Shown here piece by piece: positions 1 through 6,204 of a stretch of 7,330 nt of DNA. The position numbers and the translations under genes are program-made. The first letter of the stretch is position 1. Every line of letters begins with the position of its first letter. Under the pieces are notes generated by a model. It was not told the DNA's origin. It did not search any database and was given only the letters and a program-made list of their open reading frames with translations. This DNA is from JAICLL01 sp035252155 (GTDB lineage Bacteria > Planctomycetota > Planctomycetia > Pirellulales > JAICIG01), in assembly GCA_035252155.1 (NCBI GenBank), contig DATFDL010000003.1, positions 1-7,330 of the forward strand. The letters run 5' to 3'.

Positions 1-207
1 AGCCATAAGAATATCGTGGTCGAAACGGGCGACACCCTGCCCGCCGAGCGGTTCGTGGGCGTCGATCCGGGCGAGGTGCAGACCGCCAAGCTTAAGGCCC
101 TGGTGGCCGCGCTCAACGCAGTCAAGGTCCCCAACGCCGACATCATTCAGATCATCAAAGACATCGAACGGAATGGGAAGTTGCACGGACAGCTCATCGT
201 GGAATGA
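1..207 (+). CDS. flgI: Flagellar P-ring protein FlgI, C-terminal end (5' truncated by window)
   Basis: FlgI is the periplasmic protein that polymerises into the P-ring around the flagellar rod. Only the last 68 residues are present, in frame from base 1 to the TGA at 205-207. The segment LKALVAALNAVKVPNADII followed by QIIKDIERNGKLHGQLIVE is the family's characteristic C-terminus: a helix with the LV.ALN..KVP..DIIQI pattern, then a closing strand with L(H/N)..LIVE. No cysteine is visible in this piece. The next genes on the same strand are the other distal-rod and hook-junction genes, which fits the common order flgI-flgJ-flgN-flgK-flgL. The internal GTG at 16 is not a start; the frame is open through the window edge. 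The family call is from sequence pattern recognition and is strong because both the terminus and the neighbours agree. Confidence 0.93.
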   Translation, partial: SHKNIVVETGDTLPAERFVGVDPGEVQTAKLKALVAALNAVKVPNADIIQIIKDIERNGKLHGQLIVE

Positions 208-241
208 GAGACTGGGGCTAGGGGCTAGGGACTGGAAAGCT
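207..241 (+). repeat. Heptad tandem array, GGGGCTA type, starting at the flgI stop codon
   Basis: Five consecutive 7-base units can be laid out as AGAGACT, GGGGCTA, GGGGCTA, GGGACTG, GAAAGCT. Two units are identical and the flanking ones are degenerate. The first unit begins on the last base of the flgI TGA. The pattern resembles the heptanucleotide STRR repeats of filamentous cyanobacteria in form, not in sequence. No function is assigned. Confidence 0.6.
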
Positions 242-245
242 GACG

Positions 246-275
246 CATCTCCGTGAGATGGCCTTCCAGGCCATC
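246..275 (+). other. Two overlapping, mutually exclusive hairpins in the flgI-flgJ gap
   Basis: Hairpin 1 is CATCTC-CGT-GAGATG (246-260), 6 bp perfect with a 3-base loop. Hairpin 2 is GATGGCCT-TCC-AGGCCATC (257-275), 8 bp perfect with a 3-base loop. They share bases 257-260 (GATG), so both cannot be fully formed at once. Neither is followed by a run of T, so a classical intrinsic terminator is unlikely. It may be a transcribed regulatory switch or simply a dispersed palindromic repeat; the sequence alone does not decide. Confidence 0.55.
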
Positions 276-310
276 ACCTTCGACTCCTGAAGAGCATCAG
301 ACCCCCTTAA

Positions 311-345
311 ATCAAAAATCCAAAATCGAAACTCCAAAATCCAAT
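311..345 (+). repeat. Heptad tandem array, ATCCAAA type, running into the flgJ start codon
   Basis: Five 7-base units are in register: ATCAAAA, ATCCAAA, ATCGAAA, CTCCAAA, ATCCAAT. The final unit supplies the first two bases of the flgJ ATG at 344-346. The array is AT-rich in a GC-rich window and occupies the place where a Shine-Dalgarno sequence would be; none is visible. It would give an unstructured A-rich leader upstream of flgJ. Confidence 0.65.
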
Positions 346-670
346 GACTCCAGCCACCTCCGTTGCATCCGCCACCGCTTCGCTTCCGCTCGTGCAGCAG
401 CCGCGGGCGCCGGCGGTCAACGCCGCAGCCGCGGCGCCGGAGGTGCGCAAGGCGTTTCAGCAGTTCGTGGGCGAGACCTTTTATGGGCAGATGCTCGGCG
501 CCCTGCGCAAGACCGTGGGCAAGCCGGCCTATTTTCATGGCGGGCGAGCGGAAGAAGTCTTTCAAGGACAACTCGATCAGATGCTTGGTGAACGGTTGGC
601 CGAGTCCACCGCCGCCGACTTTGCCGACCCCATGTTTCAATTGTTCGCACTCCAACGACAACTAAGCTGA
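344..670 (+). CDS. flgJ: Rod-binding protein, FlgJ N-terminal-type, single domain
   Basis: This 108-residue protein corresponds to the rod-binding (rod-capping) domain of FlgJ, which acts in the periplasm as a scaffold for rod assembly. Residues 1-32 are a low-complexity Ala/Ser/Pro leader. The conserved domain starts at about residue 34, with VRKAFQQFVGETFYGQMLGA, then LRKTVGKPAYFHGGRAEEVF and QGQLDQMLGERLAES, and the protein ends near DPMFQLFALQRQLS. The F..FVG..F...ML...R.T, F.GG..E..F...LDQ pattern is the diagnostic part. The C-terminal muramidase domain of the roughly 313-residue enterobacterial FlgJ is missing, as in many non-enteric phyla, so another enzyme must open the peptidoglycan. 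The ATG at 344 is the first plausible start; no Shine-Dalgarno is seen because a heptad repeat fills the leader. The stop lies 12 bases before the chosen flgN ATG. Confidence 0.9.
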   Translation: MTPATSVASATASLPLVQQPRAPAVNAAAAAPEVRKAFQQFVGETFYGQMLGALRKTVGKPAYFHGGRAEEVFQGQLDQMLGERLAESTAADFADPMFQLFALQRQLS

Positions 671-682
671 AAAATAGTGAGC

Positions 683-1171
683 ATGGATACACAACCTTGG
701 GAAACGGAAATCAGCGCGCTGCTCAACGAGCTGTCGGCGACGCAAAGCGACCTGCTCGGCCTGCTCGAAGAAAAGCGTCGGCTGCTGGTGGCCAGCGACA
801 CGGCCGGCTTGCAAGCGCTCACCACACGCGAGGAAGCCGTGGTGGCCCGACTGCAAGCCTGTCAGGATGTGCGCGCGCGGCTGCTGGCCAAGGCCGCTGA
901 GCAGCAGTTGCCCGGCGACAGCATTCGCGCGCTGGCAAAGGCAATGCCAGCATCGGCGCGCAAGCAATTGCTGGCGCAGGTCGACGAGGCCGGCAAACGT
1001 TTTCGACTCTTGGGACATCACAGCCTCGCGAACTGGGTGCTCATCCAGCGCAGCCTCTTACATCTCTCACAATTGATCGAGATTATTGCCACTGGCGGGC
1101 GGCGGCGGCCGACATATGGAAAGGCCCCGACCTGCCATAGCAGCGGCTCGCTGGTAGATCAGGCAGCATGA
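683..1171 (+). CDS. flgN: FlgN-like flagellar export chaperone
   Basis: The protein (162 residues from ATG 683; 164 from the in-frame GTG at 677) is nearly all helical with long heptad-like Leu/Ala stretches, as expected for FlgN. FlgN is the cytoplasmic chaperone that binds the C-termini of FlgK and FlgL and delivers them to the flagellar type III export apparatus. Counting from the GTG, residues 8-75 (LLNELSATQSDLLGLLEEKR, then LQALTTREEAVVARLQ) form the first helices, residues 82-139 the second set, and the tail (TGGRRRPTYGKAP) carries the Gly/Tyr-rich end common in the family. Two cysteines (in ACQDV and TCHSS) suit a cytoplasmic protein, in contrast to cysteine-free FlgK and FlgL. No good Shine-Dalgarno separates the two starts; ATG was chosen because the other starts here are ATG. 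FlgN diverges quickly, so the call rests on length, helix pattern and position just before flgK. Confidence 0.82.
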   Translation: MDTQPWETEISALLNELSATQSDLLGLLEEKRRLLVASDTAGLQALTTREEAVVARLQACQDVRARLLAKAAEQQLPGDSIRALAKAMPASARKQLLAQVDEAGKRFRLLGHHSLANWVLIQRSLLHLSQLIEIIATGGRRRPTYGKAPTCHSSGSLVDQAA

Positions 1172-1176
1172 GAGAC

Positions 1177-1304
1177 GAGGGCGCGATGGGGCGAGGGCGC
1201 GAGGGCGCGAAAGAGAGACAGGACTGAGAATATGGACACATTGAAGCACCCGCGTCTTCGGTTACATCTATCGCGCCCTCGCGCCCTCGCGCCCTCGCGC
1301 CCTC
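1177..1304 (+). repeat. Long inverted repeat built from GAGGGCGC octamer arrays (flgN-flgK gap)
   Basis: The left arm 1177-1210 reads as GAGGGCGC, GATGGGGC, GAGGGCGC, GAGGGCGC plus GA. The right arm 1271-1304 is TC followed by four perfect GCGCCCTC units, the reverse complement of the left-arm unit. The arms pair over 34 positions with only two mismatches, both in the second left-arm unit, around a 60-base loop (1211-1270). The left arm begins 5 bases after the flgN stop; the right arm ends 71 bases before the flgK ATG. A transcript across this gap could form a very stable GC stem, which might attenuate transcription or be cut by RNase III. It could equally be a neutral intergenic repeat. No T-run follows it. 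Confidence 0.8.
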
Positions 1305-1375
1305 GCGGTATCCTGTTCTTACACGTCTGCACTACGACGCGGCCCAGATCCTGTTGAGGGCGTCGGCACACGCAC

Positions 1376-3076
1376 ATGTCGCTCTTCGGCACACTTCAGC
1401 TCGCGGGCAATTCCCTGCAGGCCCAGCAAATCGGCCTGCAGGTCGTCGGCCAGAATATGGCCAACGCCAATACGCCGGGCTACAGCCGCGAGCAAGTGCT
1501 GCTCACCCCGGCGCCCACCCAGCAGCTTGGGCAGATCACGCTGGGCACTGGCGTCGAGGTGCAAGGCGTTGTCCAGAAGGTCGACGAATTTCTGAATGAG
1601 CGGCTGCGTAACGCCAACAGCGACGTGGCCAGCAGCACCGCCGAGCAGCAGACCTATTCCGATCTGGAAGGCATCGTCGGCGCGCTGCAAAAAACCAGCA
1701 TCGACGGCTCGATGAACGATTTTTTTTCGAGCATCGCCGGCATTTTGAACCAGCCCGAAAACGTCTCCGCGCGAAACCTGGCGGTGCTCAAGGGCCAGGC
1801 GCTCACCGGTGCGGTCAACAACCTCTATACCCGCGTCAGCCAAGAGCGGAGCGACATCAACAACCAGGTGGTCAACATGGCGTCGCAGATCAACGGGCTG
1901 ACCACTCAAATCGCCCAGCTCAACACACAGATTACCGAGACCGAGGGCGGCGATCCCACGCACAGCCAGGCCGTCGGCCTGCGCGATCAGCGCAACGAGG
2001 CCCTCACGCAGTTGTCGAACCTGATTGGCATCACCGTTCAGGAGCAACCCAGCGGCGCCGACAACGTCTATGTCGGGCCAGACTATCTGGTCTTCGAGGG
2101 CACATCGCAGTCGGTCGAAACGAATTACACCACCGACCGCGGGCTGTCGATCGCCGGCGTCAACATCACCTCGACCAACTCACCGCTCCAGACGCAATCG
2201 GGGCAGCTCGCGGGACTGATTAACTCGCGCGACACGGTCCTGGGCGGCTACGAAGACCAATTGAACAGCTTCGTCGGCACGCTGGCGAATGAATTTAACA
2301 AGGTATTCTCATCGGGCCAGGGACTGACAGGCTACACCACGGCCACCAGCACCAATGCGGTCACCTCAACTACCGCTCCACTCGACGCGGCGGGCCTGCC
2401 GTTTACGCCCGTCAACGGATCGTTCCAGGTACAGTTGCTCAACAAGCAAACCGGCCTGACCACGACCACCAATGTGCCGGTCGACTTGAATGGTCTCGAC
2501 AAGAACGAAACGTCGCTCACGTCGCTCGTGGCGCAGTTCAATGCGATCAACGGCCTCTCGGCCAGCATCTCGCCCAGCGGCAACGTGACCATCAACACCA
2601 CCTCGCCCGACTTGCAGTTTTCGTTCGCCAACGACACCAGCGGCACGCTGGCCGCGCTGGGCTTGAATACGTTTTTCACCGGCTCGACCGCCCAAAACCT
2701 GGGAGTCAATCAGGCCTTGGTAAACGATCCGAGCAAGTTCGCCGCCAGTACGACGGGCATCGGCCCCGGCACCGACAATGCCGTCACCCTGGCGAACTTT
2801 ATCAACCAACCGCTCGCCTCGGCCGGCAACTCGACCATCCAGCAAGTCAACGACCAGATCGTGGGCGACGTCACGCAGCAGTCGGCCGTCGCCAAGTCGG
2901 TGGCGGATGGATACAACACGTTTCAGCAGACGCTCACCGGGCAGCAGTTATCGATCAGCGGCGTCAGCATCGACGAAGAGGCGACGAACATGATCACGCT
3001 CGAGCGCTCGTATCAGGCCTCGGCCAAGCTGATCTCTACGATCAACGACCTGTTGGATACGCTGATGAAGCTATGA
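1376..3076 (+). CDS. flgK: Flagellar hook-associated protein 1, FlgK (HAP1)
   Basis: FlgK is exported through the flagellar type III system and forms the first junction layer between hook and filament. The 566-residue protein opens with MSLFGTLQLAGNSLQAQQIG and the rod/hook signature ANANTPGYSRE (residues 30-40), followed by the helical D1 region (70-220) with QINGLTTQIAQLN and GLRDQRNEALTQLSNLIGI. Residues about 320-465 are a Thr/Asn/Ser-rich insert; within it, 345-435 look like a Flagellin_IN-type unit ending LAALGLNTFFTGS. The end is classical: ISGVSIDEEATNMITLERSY, then QASAKLISTINDLLDTLMKL. No cysteine is present, as usual for axial proteins. The ATG at 1376 fits the family N-terminus; the closest purine run (GAGGG, 1356-1360) is too distant to be a good ribosome site. 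The TGA overlaps the flgL ATG (ATGA), implying coupled translation. The length is close to the enterobacterial FlgK (about 547). Confidence 0.97.
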   Translation: MSLFGTLQLAGNSLQAQQIGLQVVGQNMANANTPGYSREQVLLTPAPTQQLGQITLGTGVEVQGVVQKVDEFLNERLRNANSDVASSTAEQQTYSDLEGIVGALQKTSIDGSMNDFFSSIAGILNQPENVSARNLAVLKGQALTGAVNNLYTRVSQERSDINNQVVNMASQINGLTTQIAQLNTQITETEGGDPTHSQAVGLRDQRNEALTQLSNLIGITVQEQPSGADNVYVGPDYLVFEGTSQSVETNYTTDRGLSIAGVNITSTNSPLQTQSGQLAGLINSRDTVLGGYEDQLNSFVGTLANEFNKVFSSGQGLTGYTTATSTNAVTSTTAPLDAAGLPFTPVNGSFQVQLLNKQTGLTTTTNVPVDLNGLDKNETSLTSLVAQFNAINGLSASISPSGNVTINTTSPDLQFSFANDTSGTLAALGLNTFFTGSTAQNLGVNQALVNDPSKFAASTTGIGPGTDNAVTLANFINQPLASAGNSTIQQVNDQIVGDVTQQSAVAKSVADGYNTFQQTLTGQQLSISGVSIDEEATNMITLERSYQASAKLISTINDLLDTLMKL

Positions 3077-6075
3077 GCATCATACCCGTACCAGCGACCC
3101 GCGTCAGCGATTCATACGTTCGCGAACGGCTGACGCAGCAGGTGGAAGATGACCAGGTTGCGCTCTTCAAACTGCAAAACGAGCTGAGCACGGGCAGCCG
3201 GCTGAACGAGCCGAGCGACGACCCGTCGGCGGCGATGCTGGCGGTGGGCCTGCAAAGCCTGCTCGCTCAGAATCAGCAATATCAGTCGAACCTGCAGGTC
3301 AACTCGGCCTATCTCAGCGCCAGCGACAGCGCCTTGACCCAGGTCAACTCGCTGATCAACACGGCACAGGGGCTGGCCGTGGGAGCGACGGGCAGCACCG
3401 CCACCGACTCGCAACGCCAGGCCGCGGCCACGCAGTTGCAAGACCTCATTAGCCAGATGTTGAGCCTGGCCAACACGCAATTCAGCGGTCGCTATCTGTT
3501 CGCCGGCTCGCTGACCACCACGCAGCCGTTCTCGCAGACCAGCACCGGCGTCGTCTATCAAGGCGATCAAAAGACTATCTCCAGCTACGGCAACACCGCC
3601 GACCTGTTCGCCACCAACATCACCGGCGACAGCGCATTCGGCGGGTTCTCGCAATCGATGCAGGGCACCGCCGACCTCAATCCCGTATTGAGCGTCAATA
3701 CACCGCTGGCCGACCTCAACGGCGGGCAGGGCGTCACGCCCGGCAGCATCCAGGTTTCTGATGGCACACACGTCAGCGTCATCGACTTAAGCTCGGCATC
3801 CACCGTCGGCGACGTGGCCAAGCTGATCGAGGCCAACCCTCCCACCGGCCGCACGGTGACCGTGCAAGTGACCAACACGGGCCTGACCGTGCAGCTCGAT
3901 TCGGCCGGCGGCGGCAGTCTATCTGTCAGTGAGGTGGGCGGCGGCACCGAAGCGGCACAATTGGGCATCAAGGACTCGCTCTTCGGCAGCACCGGACCGA
4001 TCGTCGGCACCGATTTGAATCCGCGGCTCACGACGACAACGCCGATAGCAAACATTTTGGGTACGCGGGCCTCAGTCGATATCGCCGCCATCGGAGCGAA
4101 CAACAATGTGGTCGTGCAGGCCAACGCCAACGGCACGGCCGACAACGGCGTGAAGGTGGTCTACGTCAACGACGCCTGGTATCAGGCGGCACCGGGTATT
4201 TCGGCCGGCAGCGAGTTCGCCACCTACAATACCGCCGCCACGCCCGCCAAAGCTTCGCTGCACTTCACCGGTCCCGACAACGACCTGATCTTGACAGCCA
4301 ACACGCCCGGCGCCGCGTTCAACAACGTCACCGTGAATGTGGTCAGTGGCGGCGCGATGGGCAATGCGGCAAACGCCAGTTACAACGCCGGCACCAAGAC
4401 GCTCACGCTGACTGTCGACAACACGGGCGCCACGTCGACGGGTGCTCTCATCACCGCCATCAACGCCGACGGCACCTTCACCGCCGCCCGCGATTCGTCG
4501 GCCGAGCCCAACCCGGGCGGTGGTTTCATTTCGCCGGTCGACATCCACAATGGCATGGGTGACACCTATCTGACCGGGGGCGATCCGAACACGATTCAAG
4601 TTCACATTCAAAGCGGGCAGAGCAATGCCAACGGGGTGATCACGGCGATCAACGCGCTGGGCGGCTTCACCGCCTCGCTCGATCCCAGCGAATACGGCAA
4701 CAGCGGCACCGGCCTGGTGACCGACGCCGAGACCGACCCAGGCGCCACCGGCACGCTGGCTGGCGGCAGTGGCGTGGCGCTCGATCAAACTTCGGGCATT
4801 CAGATCGTCAACGGCGGCAAGACCTACAACGTCACGTTCGGCGGCGCGACCACCGTGCAGGACGTGCTCAACGACATCAACGGTTCCGGCGCCTCGGTCT
4901 TTGCCCAAATCAACCAGGCCCAAAACGGCATCAACATCCAGTCGCGCCTCAGCGGCAGCGATTTTTCAATCGGCGAGAACGGCGGGCAAACGGCCACTCA
5001 ACTCGGCGTACGCACCTTCAACGTCAACACCTCGCTGGCCGACTTGAACTATGGCGCCGGCGTGCGCCACTCCACCGGCGGAGATTTTACCATCACACGC
5101 AAAGACGGCGTGCAATTCACGGTCGATATCTCTTCGGCTAAGACCATCGGCGATGTGTTGAACCTGATCAACACCAACGCCACCAACACCGGCAGCGGCA
5201 TTCCGGTGGTCGCCCAACTCGACACCACGGGCAACGGCATTGAGCTGGTCGATAACGATCCGGGCACCACGCCGCTTTCGGTTACCGCGGTCACTTCAAG
5301 CCTGGCGGCGCAAGATCTCGGGCTGCTGGCGGTTGGCGCGACGGCCAGCGCCGCGCCCACGCCCGGCGTGCAGGCTTCGGCCACCGTGGCTGGGGCCGGA
5401 GCGAACAACGACCTGATCTTTACCGCCAAGAATTCGAGCACCGCCTACAACGGCGTGAAGGTGCAGTTTACCACCGGCGCGCCGCTGGGCGGCGAAACGG
5501 TCGCCTACAACGCGGGGGCCAAGACGCTCACGTTCAACGTGAACGCGGCCACCACGGCCAATCGGGTGATCGCCGTCTTGGCCGCCGATCCGACCGCCGG
5601 GCCGCTCTTTTCCGCCGCGCTCACGCCCACCGACGGCGGCGCGCCGAACGACGGCACGGGCGTCATTGACACCACGGCCACCGGCACGCTGGCCGGCGGC
5701 ACCGCCGAAACGCTCAGCGGCACCGACACCAATCCCCAGGAAGTCGACGGCGTTTTCAACGCGCTGTTGCGGCTGCAAACGGCCTTGCAGAACAACGACC
5801 TGTCAGGCATCGAGCGGGCCAACAGTTTGCTTGGCACCGCTCAGCAGAATCTTTCGCTGGCGCGGGCCCAGCTCGGGGCCAACGAGCAGGCCGTTTCGGG
5901 CCTGCAGAGCACCGTAAACACCGCGAACACTCAGTTACAGAGCTCGCTATCGAACCAGACCGACGCCGACATGGCCCAAGTGATTTCCGACTTCGTGGCC
6001 AAGCAGACAGCGTATCAAGCCGCGCTGCAATCGACCGGCTTGATCAGCAAGCTCACGCTGCTCGACTACCTGTAG
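3073..6075 (+). CDS. flgL: Flagellar hook-associated protein 3, FlgL (HAP3), giant repeat-expanded form
   Basis: FlgL forms the second hook-filament junction layer, onto which flagellin polymerises. Residues 1-145 are the flagellin-like N-terminal helices (LFKLQNELSTGSRLNEPSDD, then TQFSGRYLFAGS); residues 883-1000 are the matching C-terminal helices (GVFNALLRLQTALQNNDLSG, DADMAQVISDFVAKQTAYQA, SKLTLLDYL). Between them lie about 735 residues of beta-rich, Gly/Thr/Asn/Ala-rich repeats, so the protein is about three times the usual FlgL length of around 300. Flagellin_IN-like units (A) occur at about 200-300, 566-646 and 647-755, and a second repeat class (B) at about 331-565 and 766-876. No cysteine was seen. 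The reading frame is open throughout with GC-rich third positions, so this is an expansion and not a misjoined frame. Translation probably couples to flgK through the ATGA overlap. The inserted part is expected to point outwards from the junction. Filament flagellin or a FlgL-flagellin fusion is less likely, given the position right after flgK and the LLDYL terminus. Confidence 0.95.
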   Translation: MSIIPVPATRVSDSYVRERLTQQVEDDQVALFKLQNELSTGSRLNEPSDDPSAAMLAVGLQSLLAQNQQYQSNLQVNSAYLSASDSALTQVNSLINTAQGLAVGATGSTATDSQRQAAATQLQDLISQMLSLANTQFSGRYLFAGSLTTTQPFSQTSTGVVYQGDQKTISSYGNTADLFATNITGDSAFGGFSQSMQGTADLNPVLSVNTPLADLNGGQGVTPGSIQVSDGTHVSVIDLSSASTVGDVAKLIEANPPTGRTVTVQVTNTGLTVQLDSAGGGSLSVSEVGGGTEAAQLGIKDSLFGSTGPIVGTDLNPRLTTTTPIANILGTRASVDIAAIGANNNVVVQANANGTADNGVKVVYVNDAWYQAAPGISAGSEFATYNTAATPAKASLHFTGPDNDLILTANTPGAAFNNVTVNVVSGGAMGNAANASYNAGTKTLTLTVDNTGATSTGALITAINADGTFTAARDSSAEPNPGGGFISPVDIHNGMGDTYLTGGDPNTIQVHIQSGQSNANGVITAINALGGFTASLDPSEYGNSGTGLVTDAETDPGATGTLAGGSGVALDQTSGIQIVNGGKTYNVTFGGATTVQDVLNDINGSGASVFAQINQAQNGINIQSRLSGSDFSIGENGGQTATQLGVRTFNVNTSLADLNYGAGVRHSTGGDFTITRKDGVQFTVDISSAKTIGDVLNLINTNATNTGSGIPVVAQLDTTGNGIELVDNDPGTTPLSVTAVTSSLAAQDLGLLAVGATASAAPTPGVQASATVAGAGANNDLIFTAKNSSTAYNGVKVQFTTGAPLGGETVAYNAGAKTLTFNVNAATTANRVIAVLAADPTAGPLFSAALTPTDGGAPNDGTGVIDTTATGTLAGGTAETLSGTDTNPQEVDGVFNALLRLQTALQNNDLSGIERANSLLGTAQQNLSLARAQLGANEQAVSGLQSTVNTANTQLQSSLSNQTDADMAQVISDFVAKQTAYQAALQSTGLISKLTLLDYL
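3670..3972 (+). repeat. FlgL repeat A1 (Flagellin_IN-like unit)
   Basis: This codes for FlgL residues 200-300. The unit runs from the lead DLNPVLSVNTPLADLNGGQG through a strand (SIQVSDGTHVSVIDLSS), a helix (STVGDVAKLIEAN), and strands (VTVQVTNTGLTVQL), and closes with EAAQLGI. The order lead, G.I.V.dG....id, T..DV...In, l.v..........LGi is that of the Flagellin_IN motif found in flagellins and FliD/FlgL-type proteins. It is the most complete copy and serves as the template for A2 and A3. Confidence 0.7.
4063..4767 (+). repeat. FlgL B-type repeat block 1 (about 2.5 units), nested in repeat A2
   Basis: This codes for residues 331-565. B1 (about 332-375: GANNNVVVQANANGTADNGV) is truncated. B2 (about 393-503) has NDLILTAN, then SYNAGTKTLTLTVDN, then ALITAINADGTFTAA, and ends in YLTGG. 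B2b (504-565) repeats only the second half (GVITAINALGGFTASL) and ends ATGTLAGG. Immediately upstream, 4009-4062 (DLNPRLTTTTPIANILG) matches the A1 lead; immediately downstream, GGSGVALD resumes as in the A1 body. The B block therefore seems inserted into an A unit. Confidence 0.6.
4768..5010 (+). repeat. FlgL repeat A2 body (Flagellin_IN-like unit)
   Basis: This codes for residues 566-646. It shows SGIQIVNGGKTYNVTFGG, then ATTVQDVLNDINGSG, then NGINIQSRLSGSDFSIGEN, and ends TATQLGVRT, matching the second part of A1 element by element. Its own lead motif is found 235 residues earlier, before the B block. Confidence 0.65.
5011..5337 (+). repeat. FlgL repeat A3 (Flagellin_IN-like unit)
   Basis: This codes for residues 647-755. 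It starts with the lead FNVNTSLADLNYGAGV, followed by GDFTITRKDGVQFTVDISSA, KTIGDVLNLINTN, a GNGIELVDND strand and the closing SLAAQDLGLLAVG. It matches A1 along its full length and directly follows A2 without a linker. Confidence 0.7.
5368..5700 (+). repeat. FlgL B-type repeat unit B3
   Basis: This codes for residues 766-876. It contains GANNDLIFTAKNSSTAYNGV, AYNAGAKTLTFNVNAATTAN, RVIAVLAAD and the closing ATGTLAGG. At DNA level the terminal 24 bases (5677-5700) differ from the end of block 1 (4744-4767) at only one position. The 16-base word starting ACAACGACCTGATC is identical at 4277-4292 and 5405-5420. That points to duplication within the gene. The conserved FlgL C-terminal region begins right after it. 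Confidence 0.65.
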
Positions 6076-6131
6076 CGAACGCCCTCTGTGGTGTTCCGCC
6101 GTCAGTGGGTTTGCAGGATTCGGAATTCAGA

Positions 6132-6164
6132 CCCCTCTCCCGCCGGGATAAGTCGGGTGAGGGG
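6132..6164 (+). terminator. Imperfect hairpin 56 bases after flgL; possible terminator or REP-like palindrome
   Basis: CCCCTCTCCCG (6132-6142) pairs with CGGGTGAGGGG (6154-6164) over 11 positions with one T-T mismatch and an 11-base loop. It is the first strong stem after the flgL stop codon, so it may end the flagellar transcript. The following bases (GGATCCGATTTTCTT) hold only a short, delayed T-run, so an intrinsic terminator is uncertain. The CCTCTCCC...GTGAGGG word pattern is shared with the palindrome at 7105-7134, which favours a dispersed REP-like element. Confidence 0.4.
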
Positions 6165-6204
6165 GATCCGATTTTCTTCGCGTTCCGCTAAGACCTGGTG
6201 GCCT

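Noticed and set aside
1319..2047. A 242-codon open frame on the - strand opposite the start of flgK
   Set aside because: Its translation is rich in Arg, Gly, Leu and Val without any family pattern. It is the antisense shadow of a GC-rich gene whose + strand product is clearly FlgK.
4072..5778. Long - strand open frames opposite flgL
   Set aside because: Gly/Arg/Val-rich translations typical of antisense to Asn/Thr/Ala/Gly codons with GC-rich third positions. The + strand is clearly FlgL.
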